From JBCCOW01 sp039025855 (GTDB taxonomy: Bacteria; Planctomycetota; Phycisphaerae; Phycisphaerales; Phycisphaeraceae): a stretch of 64,000 nt of DNA. The stretch lies in the NCBI GenBank assembly GCA_039025855.1, contig JBCCNL010000007.1:46654-110653 (forward strand). Direction: 5' to 3'. Numbering within the stretch: position 1 is the stretch's first letter; each line of letters starts with the position of its first letter. This document shows, piece by piece, positions 1 to 7,687 of this stretch. A program made the translations under genes and the position numbers. The notes beneath the pieces are model-generated. The model worked only from the letters and a program-made list of their open reading frames with translations. It did no database searches and was not told the origin of the DNA.

Positions 1-792
1 CTCTTGGAGGGCTTCGCGGATCTCTTCGGAGGTGATGAGGGTCTTGCGGGGCAGGCCGGAGATCATGTCTCGGCCGCGGACCTCCATGGTGCGTTCTTCG
101 CCGTCGGCATCGGGGGCGGCGGAGCCGATCTCGATCTTGATGCGTTCGGCGGTCTGCTCGCCGATCATGAGGTTGTAGGCCCGCTTCATGTGGTTGACGA
201 TGGCCTCGTCCATGTCGTCGCCGGCGACGCGGACGGACTCGCACTGGGCGATGTCGGCCAGTGACATGATGGCGACCTCGGTGGTGCCGCCGCCGATGTC
301 GACGATCATGGAGGCGGTGGCTTCGACGATCGGCAAGTTGGCTCCGATACCGGCGGCCATGGGCTCTTCGACGAGGTAGACGCGGCGGGCGCCGGCGTGC
401 TCGGCGGAGTCGAGGACGGCGCGTTTCTCAACAGCAGTGATGCCGGAGGGGACAGCGATGACGACGCGGGGCTTGACGAAGGGGCGTTTGCCGTTGACCT
501 TGCGGATGAAGTAGCCGAGCATCGCCTCGGTGATCTCGAAGTCGGAGATGACCCCGTCTTTCAAGGGCCTAATCGCGGTGATGCTTCCGGGGGTCTTGCC
601 GAGCATTTCCTTGGCGACCCAGCCGACGGCGTTGCCGTTCTGGAGGACCTGATTGGTGCCTTTTTTGACGGCGACGACGGAGGGCTCGTTGAGGACGATG
701 CCTTCGCCGCGGACGCAGACGAGGGTGTTGCAGGTGCCCAGGTCGATGCCCATGTCAACGCTGAACCAGCTTAGGAAGTCGTCGATGAACAA
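1..792 (-). CDS. mreB: Rod shape-determining protein MreB, 3' end outside window
   Basis: Bacterial actin that polymerises under the inner membrane and guides cell-wall or envelope elongation. The visible 264 residues start with the phosphate-1 loop DMGIDLGTCNTLV, followed by GEGIVLNEPSVVAV, the connect region KPRVVIAVPSGITAVEKRA and the phosphate-2 loop IVDIGGGTTEVAIMS. All are typical of MreB. A TTG start at 792 gives an N-terminus (FIDDFLSWFSVD) that aligns with the usual short MreB leader; the ATG at 753 would begin at the phosphate loop itself and is less likely. MreB is normally about 340-350 residues, so roughly the last 80 are missing at the window edge. Family assignment is very safe. 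Confidence 0.96.
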   Translation of the reverse strand, partial: MFIDDFLSWFSVDMGIDLGTCNTLVCVRGEGIVLNEPSVVAVKKGTNQVLQNGNAVGWVAKEMLGKTPGSITAIRPLKDGVISDFEITEAMLGYFIRKVNGKRPFVKPRVVIAVPSGITAVEKRAVLDSAEHAGARRVYLVEEPMAAGIGANLPIVEATASMIVDIGGGTTEVAIMSLADIAQCESVRVAGDDMDEAIVNHMKRAYNLMIGEQTAERIKIEIGSAAPDADGEERTMEVRGRDMISGLPRKTLITSEEIREALQE

Positions 793-976
793 GGGCGGTC
801 TCGGAGCGGGGCTGGGCGGTGGTGCGGCGGGCTGGCCGTAAGTTGAGCGATTGTAACGGTCGGCGGGTGGTCGGGCGGCGTGAGCGCGGATCGACTGCGG
901 CCGTGTGTTTATGGTCGGCTGGGGGATGGGTGAGGGTTGAAGGAATCGGCCGGGGTCACGCCTTTGACCAGACAGC

Positions 977-2470
977 TCAGGGTTCGACCCACCGATCAAT
1001 GGAGAGATCGAGGGGTGGGTCAGCTTGCCAGGTCAAGGACGCACGGATGCGGAGACGGGCGCGGGCGCCGGGTGCGCTGCGGATGGTGGGGCTGCTTGGG
1101 ACGTAAGCGGTCACGCGGAGGCGGGCGTCTCCGGGGTCGGGGCGGGCGCGGTGGGTGACGGCACGGCCTGCGGTGAGCCAGAGGTCGTGCCGGTCGGTGT
1201 CGCTGAGGTAGATGGCGGCGATGTCGAGCTCGGGGTCTTCGCGGATGCGGTCGATCCGGTAGCGGCGGAGTTCGGCGATGCGGAGGCGGGAGGCGAGCTC
1301 GACCGCAGCGGGCCCGTCGAGGGTGGGCAGCTTGCCGCGTTGGGCGTCGCTGAGCAGCCGAGTCTCGCGGAACTGGTTGGCCCTGCGTTGGATGTCGGCG
1401 ATGAGTCGGCGGCGTTGGCGGGCGCGTTCGCGCTCGAACTCCTCGCTCCGGGAAGAGGCGCTGGTGAGGCTGCCTGTGTCGCGAAACGGGTCGATCTCGA
1501 GGGTGGTGAACTGGTCGGCGGTGGGGATGACCCCGAGTACGACGAGGGGCGAGAGGGTTGGGACGGGGTTGGGCGTTTGGCGGAACACACCGCCATCGCG
1601 TAGCACCTGTATGGGCACGTTCATGGCGATAGGCCGACGCCCGTCGGGGTCGAGGAAGAGCCGACGATCGAGGCGTCGGAGCGGGCCGTTGGCCTCCTGG
1701 GCGGACGTCAGGAGCTTGAGGTGGTTGTAGAAGAGGCCGCGGATTCGGGCGTGGTGGGGCAGGAAGACGCGTCGAGACGGTCCGAGGGCCTCGTCGTCGG
1801 GGTAGAAGTACCAATGGTGCACCGACGGGGGGATGGGCGAGACGGCCTTGGGGGCGAGGGCGGCGATGAAGGCGTCGGTGCTCTGTCTTTGGGGGTCGGG
1901 GGCCCAGAGGGGCGATGCGGTATTGAGGGTGAAGGTCTGGCCGTCGGCGAGGGCGAGCAGCCGGGCCAGGGCTTCGATCTCGTAGCAGGCGGCGTCGGTG
2001 AACTCAAGGAGGGGGGCGGTGTTGGTGGCGAGGCGGTGGAACGCGTCGCGGGCTTGGTTGGGTCCGGCGGGCTGATCGGAGCGGCGGTGTTGGGGGTGGG
2101 TGAAGACGGGCTGCCGGTTGACGCGCAGAGCCAGGTGCTGGACTTCGATCCGGACCCGCGTGTCGCCGGGGCCGGCGGAGGTACGCCAGAGGTTGAGGGT
2201 GTAGGCGAGGCTGACGTCGATCGGCGGTCGCTGGATATCGATGAAGACCTGATCGAGGTTTTGGATAGACCAAGCGTAGACCGCCGAGATCTGGTGGTCG
2301 GCGGGTCGGGGCTGGGGTCCGAGATCAGTTGCGTTGGCCTGTGCTGGTGTTGATACGCCGGCCAGAGCCAGGACGACGACAAGCCCGAAGCCGACGGGTA
2401 CGGGCAACGAGAGGGGCTGTGCTGCCCGGACGGCGGTCCTGCAACGGGGACGGAAGCATCGCGTATGCAC
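977..2470 (-). CDS. Exported protein of unknown function
   Basis: I do not recognise a family. The 497-residue product begins, from a GTG start, with a positively charged stretch and the hydrophobic segment VGFGLVVVLALAGVSTPAQA, a convincing Sec signal peptide with cleavage after AQA. The mature part is mixed alpha/beta, rich in Arg and Pro, with no cysteine motif and no further membrane segment. An Arg/Glu-rich stretch around residues 345-375 may form a helix or coiled coil. The balanced composition and continuous frame argue for a real gene, whereas the overlapping frames are Pro/Ser/Arg low-complexity. It is transcribed toward mreB with about 185 bp between them. Confidence 0.75.
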   Translation of the reverse strand: MHTRCFRPRCRTAVRAAQPLSLPVPVGFGLVVVLALAGVSTPAQANATDLGPQPRPADHQISAVYAWSIQNLDQVFIDIQRPPIDVSLAYTLNLWRTSAGPGDTRVRIEVQHLALRVNRQPVFTHPQHRRSDQPAGPNQARDAFHRLATNTAPLLEFTDAACYEIEALARLLALADGQTFTLNTASPLWAPDPQRQSTDAFIAALAPKAVSPIPPSVHHWYFYPDDEALGPSRRVFLPHHARIRGLFYNHLKLLTSAQEANGPLRRLDRRLFLDPDGRRPIAMNVPIQVLRDGGVFRQTPNPVPTLSPLVVLGVIPTADQFTTLEIDPFRDTGSLTSASSRSEEFERERARQRRRLIADIQRRANQFRETRLLSDAQRGKLPTLDGPAAVELASRLRIAELRRYRIDRIREDPELDIAAIYLSDTDRHDLWLTAGRAVTHRARPDPGDARLRVTAYVPSSPTIRSAPGARARLRIRASLTWQADPPLDLSIDRWVEP

Positions 2471-2567
2471 CGCTCAAGCGTAAGGGCTGATGCGTCGTAT
2501 CTGGCCAAGAAATCTTGGAACGCGGCGGTTTTCTCTGGTTCGGAAGGTCATATCGACGGGCTCGGCT

Positions 2568-2972
2568 CTACGGCGCGGCTGCTTCATCGGCCCGCAGCGG
2601 GATGCAGAAGCGCAGCGCGTCGGGGACGAGGGAGCCGCCGGTGAGGGTGAGTTCGCCGGTGGCGAGGCCGGAGTCGAGTTGGGGGTTGGTGATGCGGACG
2701 GTGCCGATGGGGGCCTCGAAGAGTTCGCCGTCGAAGAGCTCGGCCTGGATGAGTTGGAGGGTGGTGCCGGGGGCGAGGTCGCGGTTGTCGCCGTAGAGCG
2801 TGACGGTGGTGCCTTCGATGGCGAGGACGGGGATGCCGAAGGGCTTGGGCGATGAGGGGGGCTGCTCGGTAAGGGGTGGGGTGGTGTTGCAGGCGGCGAG
2901 GGCGAAAGTGCAGAAAAGCACCGCGGCCCGGGTGAGGCCGCGGTGCGGTTTGGGTATGGTTGTGTGAGGCAT
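2568..2972 (-). CDS. Small putative lipoprotein
   Basis: A 134-residue product with a lipoprotein signal: basic N-region (KPHRGLTR), hydrophobic core AAVLFCTFALAAC and a lipobox ending in Cys. The mature domain (VLAIEGTTVTLYGDNRDLAPGTTLQL) looks like a short all-beta fold with a repeated turn pattern, similar to small beta-barrel domains in which TVRI/TGELTL strands alternate. No specific function can be given. The ATG at 2972 is preferred over an in-frame GTG at 2993 because it gives a normal-length n-region. It lies upstream of, and in the same direction as, the exported protein ending at 977. Confidence 0.65.
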   Translation of the reverse strand: MPHTTIPKPHRGLTRAAVLFCTFALAACNTTPPLTEQPPSSPKPFGIPVLAIEGTTVTLYGDNRDLAPGTTLQLIQAELFDGELFEAPIGTVRITNPQLDSGLATGELTLTGGSLVPDALRFCIPLRADEAAAP

Positions 2973-2999
2973 CTCAAGAGGATACCCCGGCACTGTGGG

Positions 3000-3521
3000 T
3001 CAGCCCTTGCTGAACATCTCGCGGAGGGCTTCGTACTCGCGGAGGAAGCCGGCGAACTCTCGGCGGTGTTCTTCTTCATCGCCCTTGATCTCGATGAACA
3101 GGTCCTCGGTCACGGGGTCCACGCCGGCGGCGGTATCGATGATCTTCTGGTAATGGGCGATCGCGCCGGTCTCGGCGTCGATGACGCCGCGGATGACCGA
3201 TTCGACATCGACGGTATTGGTGGGCGGCTGGAGGGTGGTCTGTGTCATCTTGAGAGCCTGCGAGCCCGGGATATCGCCGCCGAGGACTTTGATGCGCTTG
3301 GCGATCGACTGGGCATGGGCGAGCTCTTCGGTGGCATCGCTGCCGAGGGATTCCTTGACCTCCATGGCGAGCATCCCGTCGAGCTGGATGGCGTTGCTGG
3401 AGTAGTTGATGACCGTCTCGAGCTCCATGTTGTAGGCGGTCTTGAGCAGGTCGATGAGGGTCAGCCGGACGTTCTCGGGGAGGGTCTGGGTCTTGAGGTT
3501 TTCGGTATGGGCGGTGGCCAT
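3000..3521 (-). CDS. Ferritin-like (bacterioferritin-type) protein
   Basis: A 173-residue four-helix ferritin-like protein, probably binding a di-iron site and storing or detoxifying iron in the cytoplasm. Candidate iron ligands are visible in the expected helices: E35 in MELETVINY, E66 and H69 in EELAHA, E117 in DAETGAIAHY, and E149 and H152 in DEEEH. The spacing (E, ExxH, E, ExxH) is that of the bacterioferritin family. No obvious heme Met is placed where classical Bfr has it, so a heme-free ferritin is possible. The ATG at 3521 is preceded by AAAGGAA, a good ribosome site, which rules out longer in-frame starts. Confidence 0.88.
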   Translation of the reverse strand: MATAHTENLKTQTLPENVRLTLIDLLKTAYNMELETVINYSSNAIQLDGMLAMEVKESLGSDATEELAHAQSIAKRIKVLGGDIPGSQALKMTQTTLQPPTNTVDVESVIRGVIDAETGAIAHYQKIIDTAAGVDPVTEDLFIEIKGDEEEHRREFAGFLREYEALREMFSKG

Positions 3522-3563
3522 GGTGGGTTCCTTTCGTGAAGCGTTTAGCACGGGAATTATAGG

Positions 3564-3617
3564 CGTGCGGGCTCGTTGGACGGTGCGGGCGCGTTGGACG
3601 GTGCGGGCGCGTTGAGC
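3564..3617. repeat. Three 18-bp tandem repeats
   Basis: The unit GGTGCGGGCGCGTTGGAC occurs three times head to tail (3564-3581, 3582-3599, 3600-3617); the first and last copies have two differences each. It fills the divergent gap between the ferritin-like gene and manC, so it may overlap their promoters. Confidence 0.8.
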
Positions 3618-3650
3618 GCGCGGGGGCGGGTGGGGCGGTATGCTGCCGGG

Positions 3651-4745
3651 ATGAGATACGCACTGATCATGGCGGGCGGGTCGGGGACACGGCTCTGGCC
3701 CATGTCGACGAAGGCGCTGCCGAAGCAGTTGATCCCGTTTATTGGCGGGCGGTCGCTGTTGCAGATCGCGATGGAACGGCTGGACGGTCTGGTGCCGGCC
3801 GAGCGGGTGTATGTCGGTGCAGGGGAGTCGACGCGGGACGTGATGATGGAGCGGCTGCCGGGGATGACGGCCGACCGTTTCATCGGCGAACCCATGGGGC
3901 GTGACACACTCAACGCGGTCGGGCTGGGGTGTTCGGTGCTGCTGGCGAAGGACCCGGACGCGACGGTGGCGATCTTCACGGCGGACCACATCATCGAGCC
4001 CATCGATCAGTTCCTCGCCATTGTCGAGCAGGGGTACGCCTTGGCGGAGGCCCAGCCGGACACGCTGGTGACGTTCGGGATCACGCCGACGCATGCCGCA
4101 ACGGGCTACGGCTATCTGGCGCTGGGCGATGCGGTGTCGGATGATGCCCGGCGGGTGGATGCGTTCAAGGAGAAGCCGGAGGCGGTGGTGGCCGAGGAGT
4201 ACTTCGCGGCCGGTGGCGACAAGTTCCTGTGGAACTCGGGGATGTTCGTGTGGAAGGCGGCGACGGTGATGGACTGCATCCGGCGGTACGCCCCGGAAAA
4301 CTACGCGGTGCTGTCGGAGATCGGGGCGAAGTGGGGCGAAGTCGAGACGATGGCGAAGCTGCCGGAGACGTTCGGGTCGCTGAAGAAGGTGAGCGTGGAC
4401 TACGCGGTGATGGAGCCGGCGAGTCAGGACGATCAGGTCAAGGTGGCGGCGGTGCCGATGGGGCTGACGTGGCTGGATGTGGGGAGTTGGCCGAGCTTCG
4501 CGGAGACGTGCGAGACCGACGCGGGGGGCAACGCGTTGGGTGCGGAGCAGCACGTGTTGATGGACAGCAAGGGGACGCTGGTGGCCAGCGACGACCCGGA
4601 GCACCTGATCGCGACGCTCGGCGTGGAGGACCTGATCGTGATCCACACGGGCAAGGCGACGCTGGTGTGCCCGCGTGATCGTGCGGAAGACATCAAGAAG
4701 CTGCACGCGGCGGTGGGCGAGTCTGCGGGTGTCGACTACCTATGA
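3651..4745 (+). CDS. manC: Mannose-1-phosphate guanylyltransferase
   Basis: Makes GDP-mannose from mannose-1-phosphate and GTP in the cytoplasm, feeding polysaccharide and glycoprotein synthesis. The 364-residue protein opens with the nucleotidyltransferase loop ALIMAGGSGTRLWPMS, continues with KQLIPF, FTADHII, FKEKP and FLWNSGMFVW, and ends after a short beta-helix-like region (GTLVASDDPEHLIATLGVEDLIVIHT). It lacks the phosphomannose isomerase domain of the long ManC/AlgA type, as in short GDP-mannose pyrophosphorylases. The start at 3651 places the loop at the extreme N-terminus as expected. It faces away from the ferritin-like gene; possible users of GDP-mannose in the window are the membrane glycosyltransferase genes. 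Confidence 0.93.
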   Translation: MRYALIMAGGSGTRLWPMSTKALPKQLIPFIGGRSLLQIAMERLDGLVPAERVYVGAGESTRDVMMERLPGMTADRFIGEPMGRDTLNAVGLGCSVLLAKDPDATVAIFTADHIIEPIDQFLAIVEQGYALAEAQPDTLVTFGITPTHAATGYGYLALGDAVSDDARRVDAFKEKPEAVVAEEYFAAGGDKFLWNSGMFVWKAATVMDCIRRYAPENYAVLSEIGAKWGEVETMAKLPETFGSLKKVSVDYAVMEPASQDDQVKVAAVPMGLTWLDVGSWPSFAETCETDAGGNALGAEQHVLMDSKGTLVASDDPEHLIATLGVEDLIVIHTGKATLVCPRDRAEDIKKLHAAVGESAGVDYL

Positions 4746-5021
4746 GTCGACGGAACCGTTGAGCGGTATGGGAGCAACGCTGAGTGCAACAGACGCATTT
4801 TCAGTGCGTAGCCGGCCCGCGATGTGAAGCTGGGTAAACCTCCGCATCGCTTCAGACCAAAAAAACAAAGAATCACACAATTCAAGCAGAGAGTCTGTTG
4901 CAAAGTCCGTCCGAAGGGCTACGTTATCGGAGGTTGGCTTCTCGGGGAGGAGAAGCCCAAGTGAGAAAGACGCGGAGACGCGAGAGAGCCTGCGAACGCA
5001 GTCCGGAGAGGGAAATTGAGG
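4746..5021 (+). promoter_or_regulatory. Structured leader region upstream of a 33-residue peptide gene
   Basis: This gene-poor stretch is clearly lower in GC than its surroundings (an A-rich run near 4860-4900) and contains several hairpins readable by eye: ACGCA/TGCGT around 4792-4808, GCGATG/CATCGC around 4822-4854, and a perfect 8-bp stem GGCTTCTC-GGGGAG-GAGAAGCC at 4936-4957. The arrangement suggests a folded 5' leader or a small RNA, but I recognise no known riboswitch consensus. Confidence 0.4.
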
Positions 5022-5123
5022 ATGAGAAGGTCGATCCGTTATTACACGATCGTGATGGCAGCCCTGCTCTTGATCATGGTGGTGCTGCTGCCCGCCGCGG
5101 CTAACGCCCCGGTCGCCCCCTGA
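5022..5123 (+). CDS. Putative 33-residue exported or membrane peptide
   Basis: A short open frame begins at the ATG at 5022 after a purine-rich stretch (GGAGAGGGAAATTGAGG) and ends with TGA at 5121. The product starts MRRSIRYYTIVMAALLLIMV and ends VVLLPAAANAPVAP: a basic N-region, a strongly hydrophobic core and an Ala-rich possible signal-peptidase site (AAANA) only a few residues before the end. It could be a membrane microprotein, a leader peptide or the signal-peptide remnant of a decayed gene. No homologue is recognised. It is followed by 122 bp and then ruvX. Confidence 0.4.
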   Translation: MRRSIRYYTIVMAALLLIMVVLLPAAANAPVAP

Positions 5124-5245
5124 CTCGGGCACCCGATCAAGACCCATTGCACGCAGCCCGGAGGGGTGCTGCCTGTGATTGGGACGAGCTGAGCGTGTGA
5201 CGGCAAGCCCAAGACAGGCGACTACCGATCTGAGACGATACGGCC

Positions 5246-5686
5246 ATGCGGTATCTCGCGATCGACCTCGGGCAAAGGCGCACCGGTCTGGCCCTTGGGG
5301 ACGACGTGACGGGTCTCGCCACGCCTTGGCGGGTGATCGAAACCAGCAGCGACAACGAGCGGTGGCGGCAACTCTGCCGGGCGATTGAGGAGGAGTCGCC
5401 CGGCCGGGTTGTGGTGGGGCTGCCGCTGAACATGGACGGCAGCGCGGGGCCGGCCGCGGCGGGTGCCCAGGCGCTGGCCGATCGCCTCCAACGGACCACT
5501 GGGCTGACCATTGAACTGCAGGACGAACGCCTGTCGTCGGCCGACGCCGATGCGTTGATGGCCCGGAGCGGGCTGACCCACAAGCAGAAGAAGGCCCGGC
5601 GGGATGCCCTGGCCGCCGCCGCGATCCTGCAGCGCTACCTCGACCGTCAGGCGTCCAGCGAGCCGCCCGCTCCGAACGCCGACTGA
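5246..5686 (+). CDS. ruvX: RuvX/YqgF family nuclease (pre-16S rRNA processing, Holliday junction-like)
   Basis: RNase H-fold nuclease of the YqgF family, implicated in 16S rRNA 5' maturation and, by fold, Holliday-junction resolution. The 146-residue length is normal. The catalytic framework is visible: the first Asp in YLAIDLGQRRTGLAL, the second acidic strand near VVVGLPLNMDGS (the GLP-x-x-x-DG motif), IELQDERLSS with the DER-S/T motif, and the last Asp in ARRDALAAAAILQRYL. A longer minus-strand frame over this region is a shadow. No clear Shine-Dalgarno site precedes the ATG. Confidence 0.93.
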   Translation: MRYLAIDLGQRRTGLALGDDVTGLATPWRVIETSSDNERWRQLCRAIEEESPGRVVVGLPLNMDGSAGPAAAGAQALADRLQRTTGLTIELQDERLSSADADALMARSGLTHKQKKARRDALAAAAILQRYLDRQASSEPPAPNAD

Positions 5687-5689
5687 GCG

Positions 5690-6754
5690 TCAGGCAATCA
5701 CCGCGTAGACCAGGAGTGCCAAGGCATTGAAGACGGTGATGAGCCCCGCGAGCCCGAGCGTGTGCCGCGCCCAAACGGGCAGACGGTAGACCGGCAGGTT
5801 CAGCCAACCCAGCACCACGCGAGAGTGGCCGACCACATCGGGCATTACCGAGAGCTTCAGCCAGAGGCGTTGCGCCAGCGCCTTGAGCCACGCGCTATCG
5901 AACTTCGCCCGCCCCGATGCAGCCGCCGGGGCCGGCGTCGGCTCCGGCTCGTCGTCCAGACCCACCGCACCCGTGACTTCGTCCACCGAGGAAAAGCTGT
6001 AGCCCAACCCGTCGTCCGGACGCGCCTCGGGCGACCCCGCCATCACCACGGGCAGCGGGTCGTCAGCCTGGACCACCGCATCGACCGTCTCAAACTCGCC
6101 GTCCACGTCTTCGCCCGCAATCAGCTCGTCCAGCTCATCGATGCTCATCGCCGCGTCGCCGGCGGACGCGGCAAGCCCCGAGCTGTCGTCCAGCATCGGT
6201 GCCGCCCGCGTGTCCGCACGGGCCTCGGGCCGCGTCAGCCCTGCGTCAGCGGCCGGCGTCTTGTGGTTGATCGAAGGCCTCTCCGACGCACTGGCGGCAA
6301 CGGGTTCGGGCTCCGGCACCACGGCAGGCGCGGGCTCAGGCTCAGGTTCAGGCTCGGGTTCCGCGTGGGGCGGACGGACGGTCTCCGGCAACGACTGGGT
6401 GATCTGGGCCTCAGCCTGCGCGTCGTCCAGCAACGCCGAAAGCTGCTCGTCCAACGCCGAGTGAGCGTCCCGGCTGGAACTGGGTTTACGCGGGTCCGCC
6501 ACCACCGGTTTCGCGGGCGCGGCGGCCGCCAGCGTGGCATCGATCTGCTGATCGAGCAGGGCGTCCCCGGGCGACGCCTTGGCGGCCGACGACTGGCCCG
6601 CGGTTGGCGCAGGTGTGACCGGCTCGGGGTCCTTGGGTGGTGGCGGCAGGCCCTCGACCGGGTCGTCCCCCCGGCTGTTGATCCGTTGCAGCAGGTCATC
6701 GAGCCGGGACTCGACACTCTGCTCCGCGGGGGCTTCGAGGGTTTCGCTGGCCAT
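5690..6754 (-). CDS. Tail-anchored acidic Pro/Glu-rich membrane protein
   Basis: I recognise no family. The 354-residue product has a long, disordered-looking N-terminal region with a Pro-Glu tract (residues 131-151) and a single C-terminal hydrophobic segment (about 332-353, LGLAGLITVFNALALLVYAV), so it is probably tail-anchored with its bulk in the cytoplasm. Four short related motifs recur before the anchor: SRLDDLLQRI (about 16-25), ALLDQQIDATL (65-75), SALDEQLSALL (99-109) and SIDELDELIA (204-213), each with a hydrophobic-Asp-acidic core. Such repeated linear motifs often bind one partner several times. It ends 4 bp from the convergent ruvX stop. Confidence 0.7.
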   Translation of the reverse strand: MASETLEAPAEQSVESRLDDLLQRINSRGDDPVEGLPPPPKDPEPVTPAPTAGQSSAAKASPGDALLDQQIDATLAAAAPAKPVVADPRKPSSSRDAHSALDEQLSALLDDAQAEAQITQSLPETVRPPHAEPEPEPEPEPAPAVVPEPEPVAASASERPSINHKTPAADAGLTRPEARADTRAAPMLDDSSGLAASAGDAAMSIDELDELIAGEDVDGEFETVDAVVQADDPLPVVMAGSPEARPDDGLGYSFSSVDEVTGAVGLDDEPEPTPAPAAASGRAKFDSAWLKALAQRLWLKLSVMPDVVGHSRVVLGWLNLPVYRLPVWARHTLGLAGLITVFNALALLVYAVIA

Positions 6755-6966
6755 GCCGGGTACGATCCGCAGGGACGAGGGACGTGCAGAAGCCCGGCAA
6801 CGCTCGCCTCAATGGGCGGCCACCGGTCCATCCGAGTTATCGACCGGCCCGGACGTCGGCTGCAGCGGCCTCTCGGGTTTCCGATAAGCTCCCGCCCCTC
6901 TGGCCCTTAACCCCGCATCCGCCGGCCTCGCCGTCCGATAGCCCGTCACCCGCCCAAGCCGCCGCG

Positions 6967-7662
6967 ATGCCACGCCCCCGTTTTCTGACGCCAGACCTCA
7001 CCCAACTCCAGCCCCATGGCCCGGGCCGGGTCGCCCTGCCCACCGGGGAAGCCCACCACGCCCGGCGGGTGCTCCGGCTCGAAAACGGCGCTGCCGTGGA
7101 ACTGCTCGACGGGGCCGGCCGCTCCGCCACGGGCACCCTCGTCGAGGGTTCAAGCGTCGACATCGAGACGGTCGTCGATCACCCCAGACCCGCGGTGTCG
7201 GTCACGGTCCTCGCGCCGCTGCCCAAGGGCCCGCGTGCCGACCAGATGATCGACCAGCTCACCCAGCTCGGCGTCCGCCGATTCGTCCCGCTACTCACCC
7301 GCCACAGCCAGCCCGAACCCAAACCCACACGTGTCGAGAAGCTCCGCCGCGGCATCGAGGCGGCACTCAAACAGTCCGGCAATCCCTGGGCCATGACCCT
7401 CGGACCCGTGACCACCCTGTCCGACTCTTTCAACCAGCCCGGCTCACGCTGGCTCGCCGACCGTTCGAACCAGCCCGTGTCTTCACCGATGAACGACACG
7501 GACCACACGCACGCGGTCTGGGTCGGGCCGGAGGGCGGTTGGTCCGACGCGGAGCGTGACGCCGCGCTGGAGGCCGGGCTGCAGCCTCTCGCCCTGGGCC
7601 CCTACACCCTGCGGGTCGAGACCGCTGCCGTGATCGGCGCGGCACGCTGGCTCCGGTCTTAG
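6967..7662 (+). CDS. rsmE: 16S rRNA (uracil-1498-N3)-methyltransferase
   Basis: SPOUT-class, SAM-dependent methyltransferase that modifies U1498 of 16S rRNA. The 231-residue product shows an N-terminal PUA-like part (GEAHHARRVLRLENGAAVEL) and the RsmE signatures PLPKGPRADQMIDQLTQLGV, EAALKQSGN, VWVGPEGGWSDAERDAA and, at the C-terminus, LGPYTLRVETAAVIGAA (the knotted SAM site). The ATG at 6967 gives the normal domain start; the open frame extends upstream without family similarity. It is divergent from the tail-anchored protein gene. Confidence 0.93.
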   Translation: MPRPRFLTPDLTQLQPHGPGRVALPTGEAHHARRVLRLENGAAVELLDGAGRSATGTLVEGSSVDIETVVDHPRPAVSVTVLAPLPKGPRADQMIDQLTQLGVRRFVPLLTRHSQPEPKPTRVEKLRRGIEAALKQSGNPWAMTLGPVTTLSDSFNQPGSRWLADRSNQPVSSPMNDTDHTHAVWVGPEGGWSDAERDAALEAGLQPLALGPYTLRVETAAVIGAARWLRS

Positions 7663-7687
7663 CCGACCCCCGACACGTACCGTTGTA

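Noticed and set aside
960..1030. GGTTCGACCC, a possible tRNA T-arm
   Set aside because: No matching acceptor stem or anticodon arm; the bases are the 3' end of an exported-protein gene.
4746..5245. Cyclic-di-GMP, cobalamin or SRP/RNase P RNA
   Set aside because: The known core motifs of these RNAs could not be matched; only generic hairpins are visible.
4740..5891. Minus-strand 383-codon frame over ruvX and its upstream gap
   Set aside because: Arg/Ala/Pro-rich composition, no motif, and it covers the clear RuvX gene on the other strand.
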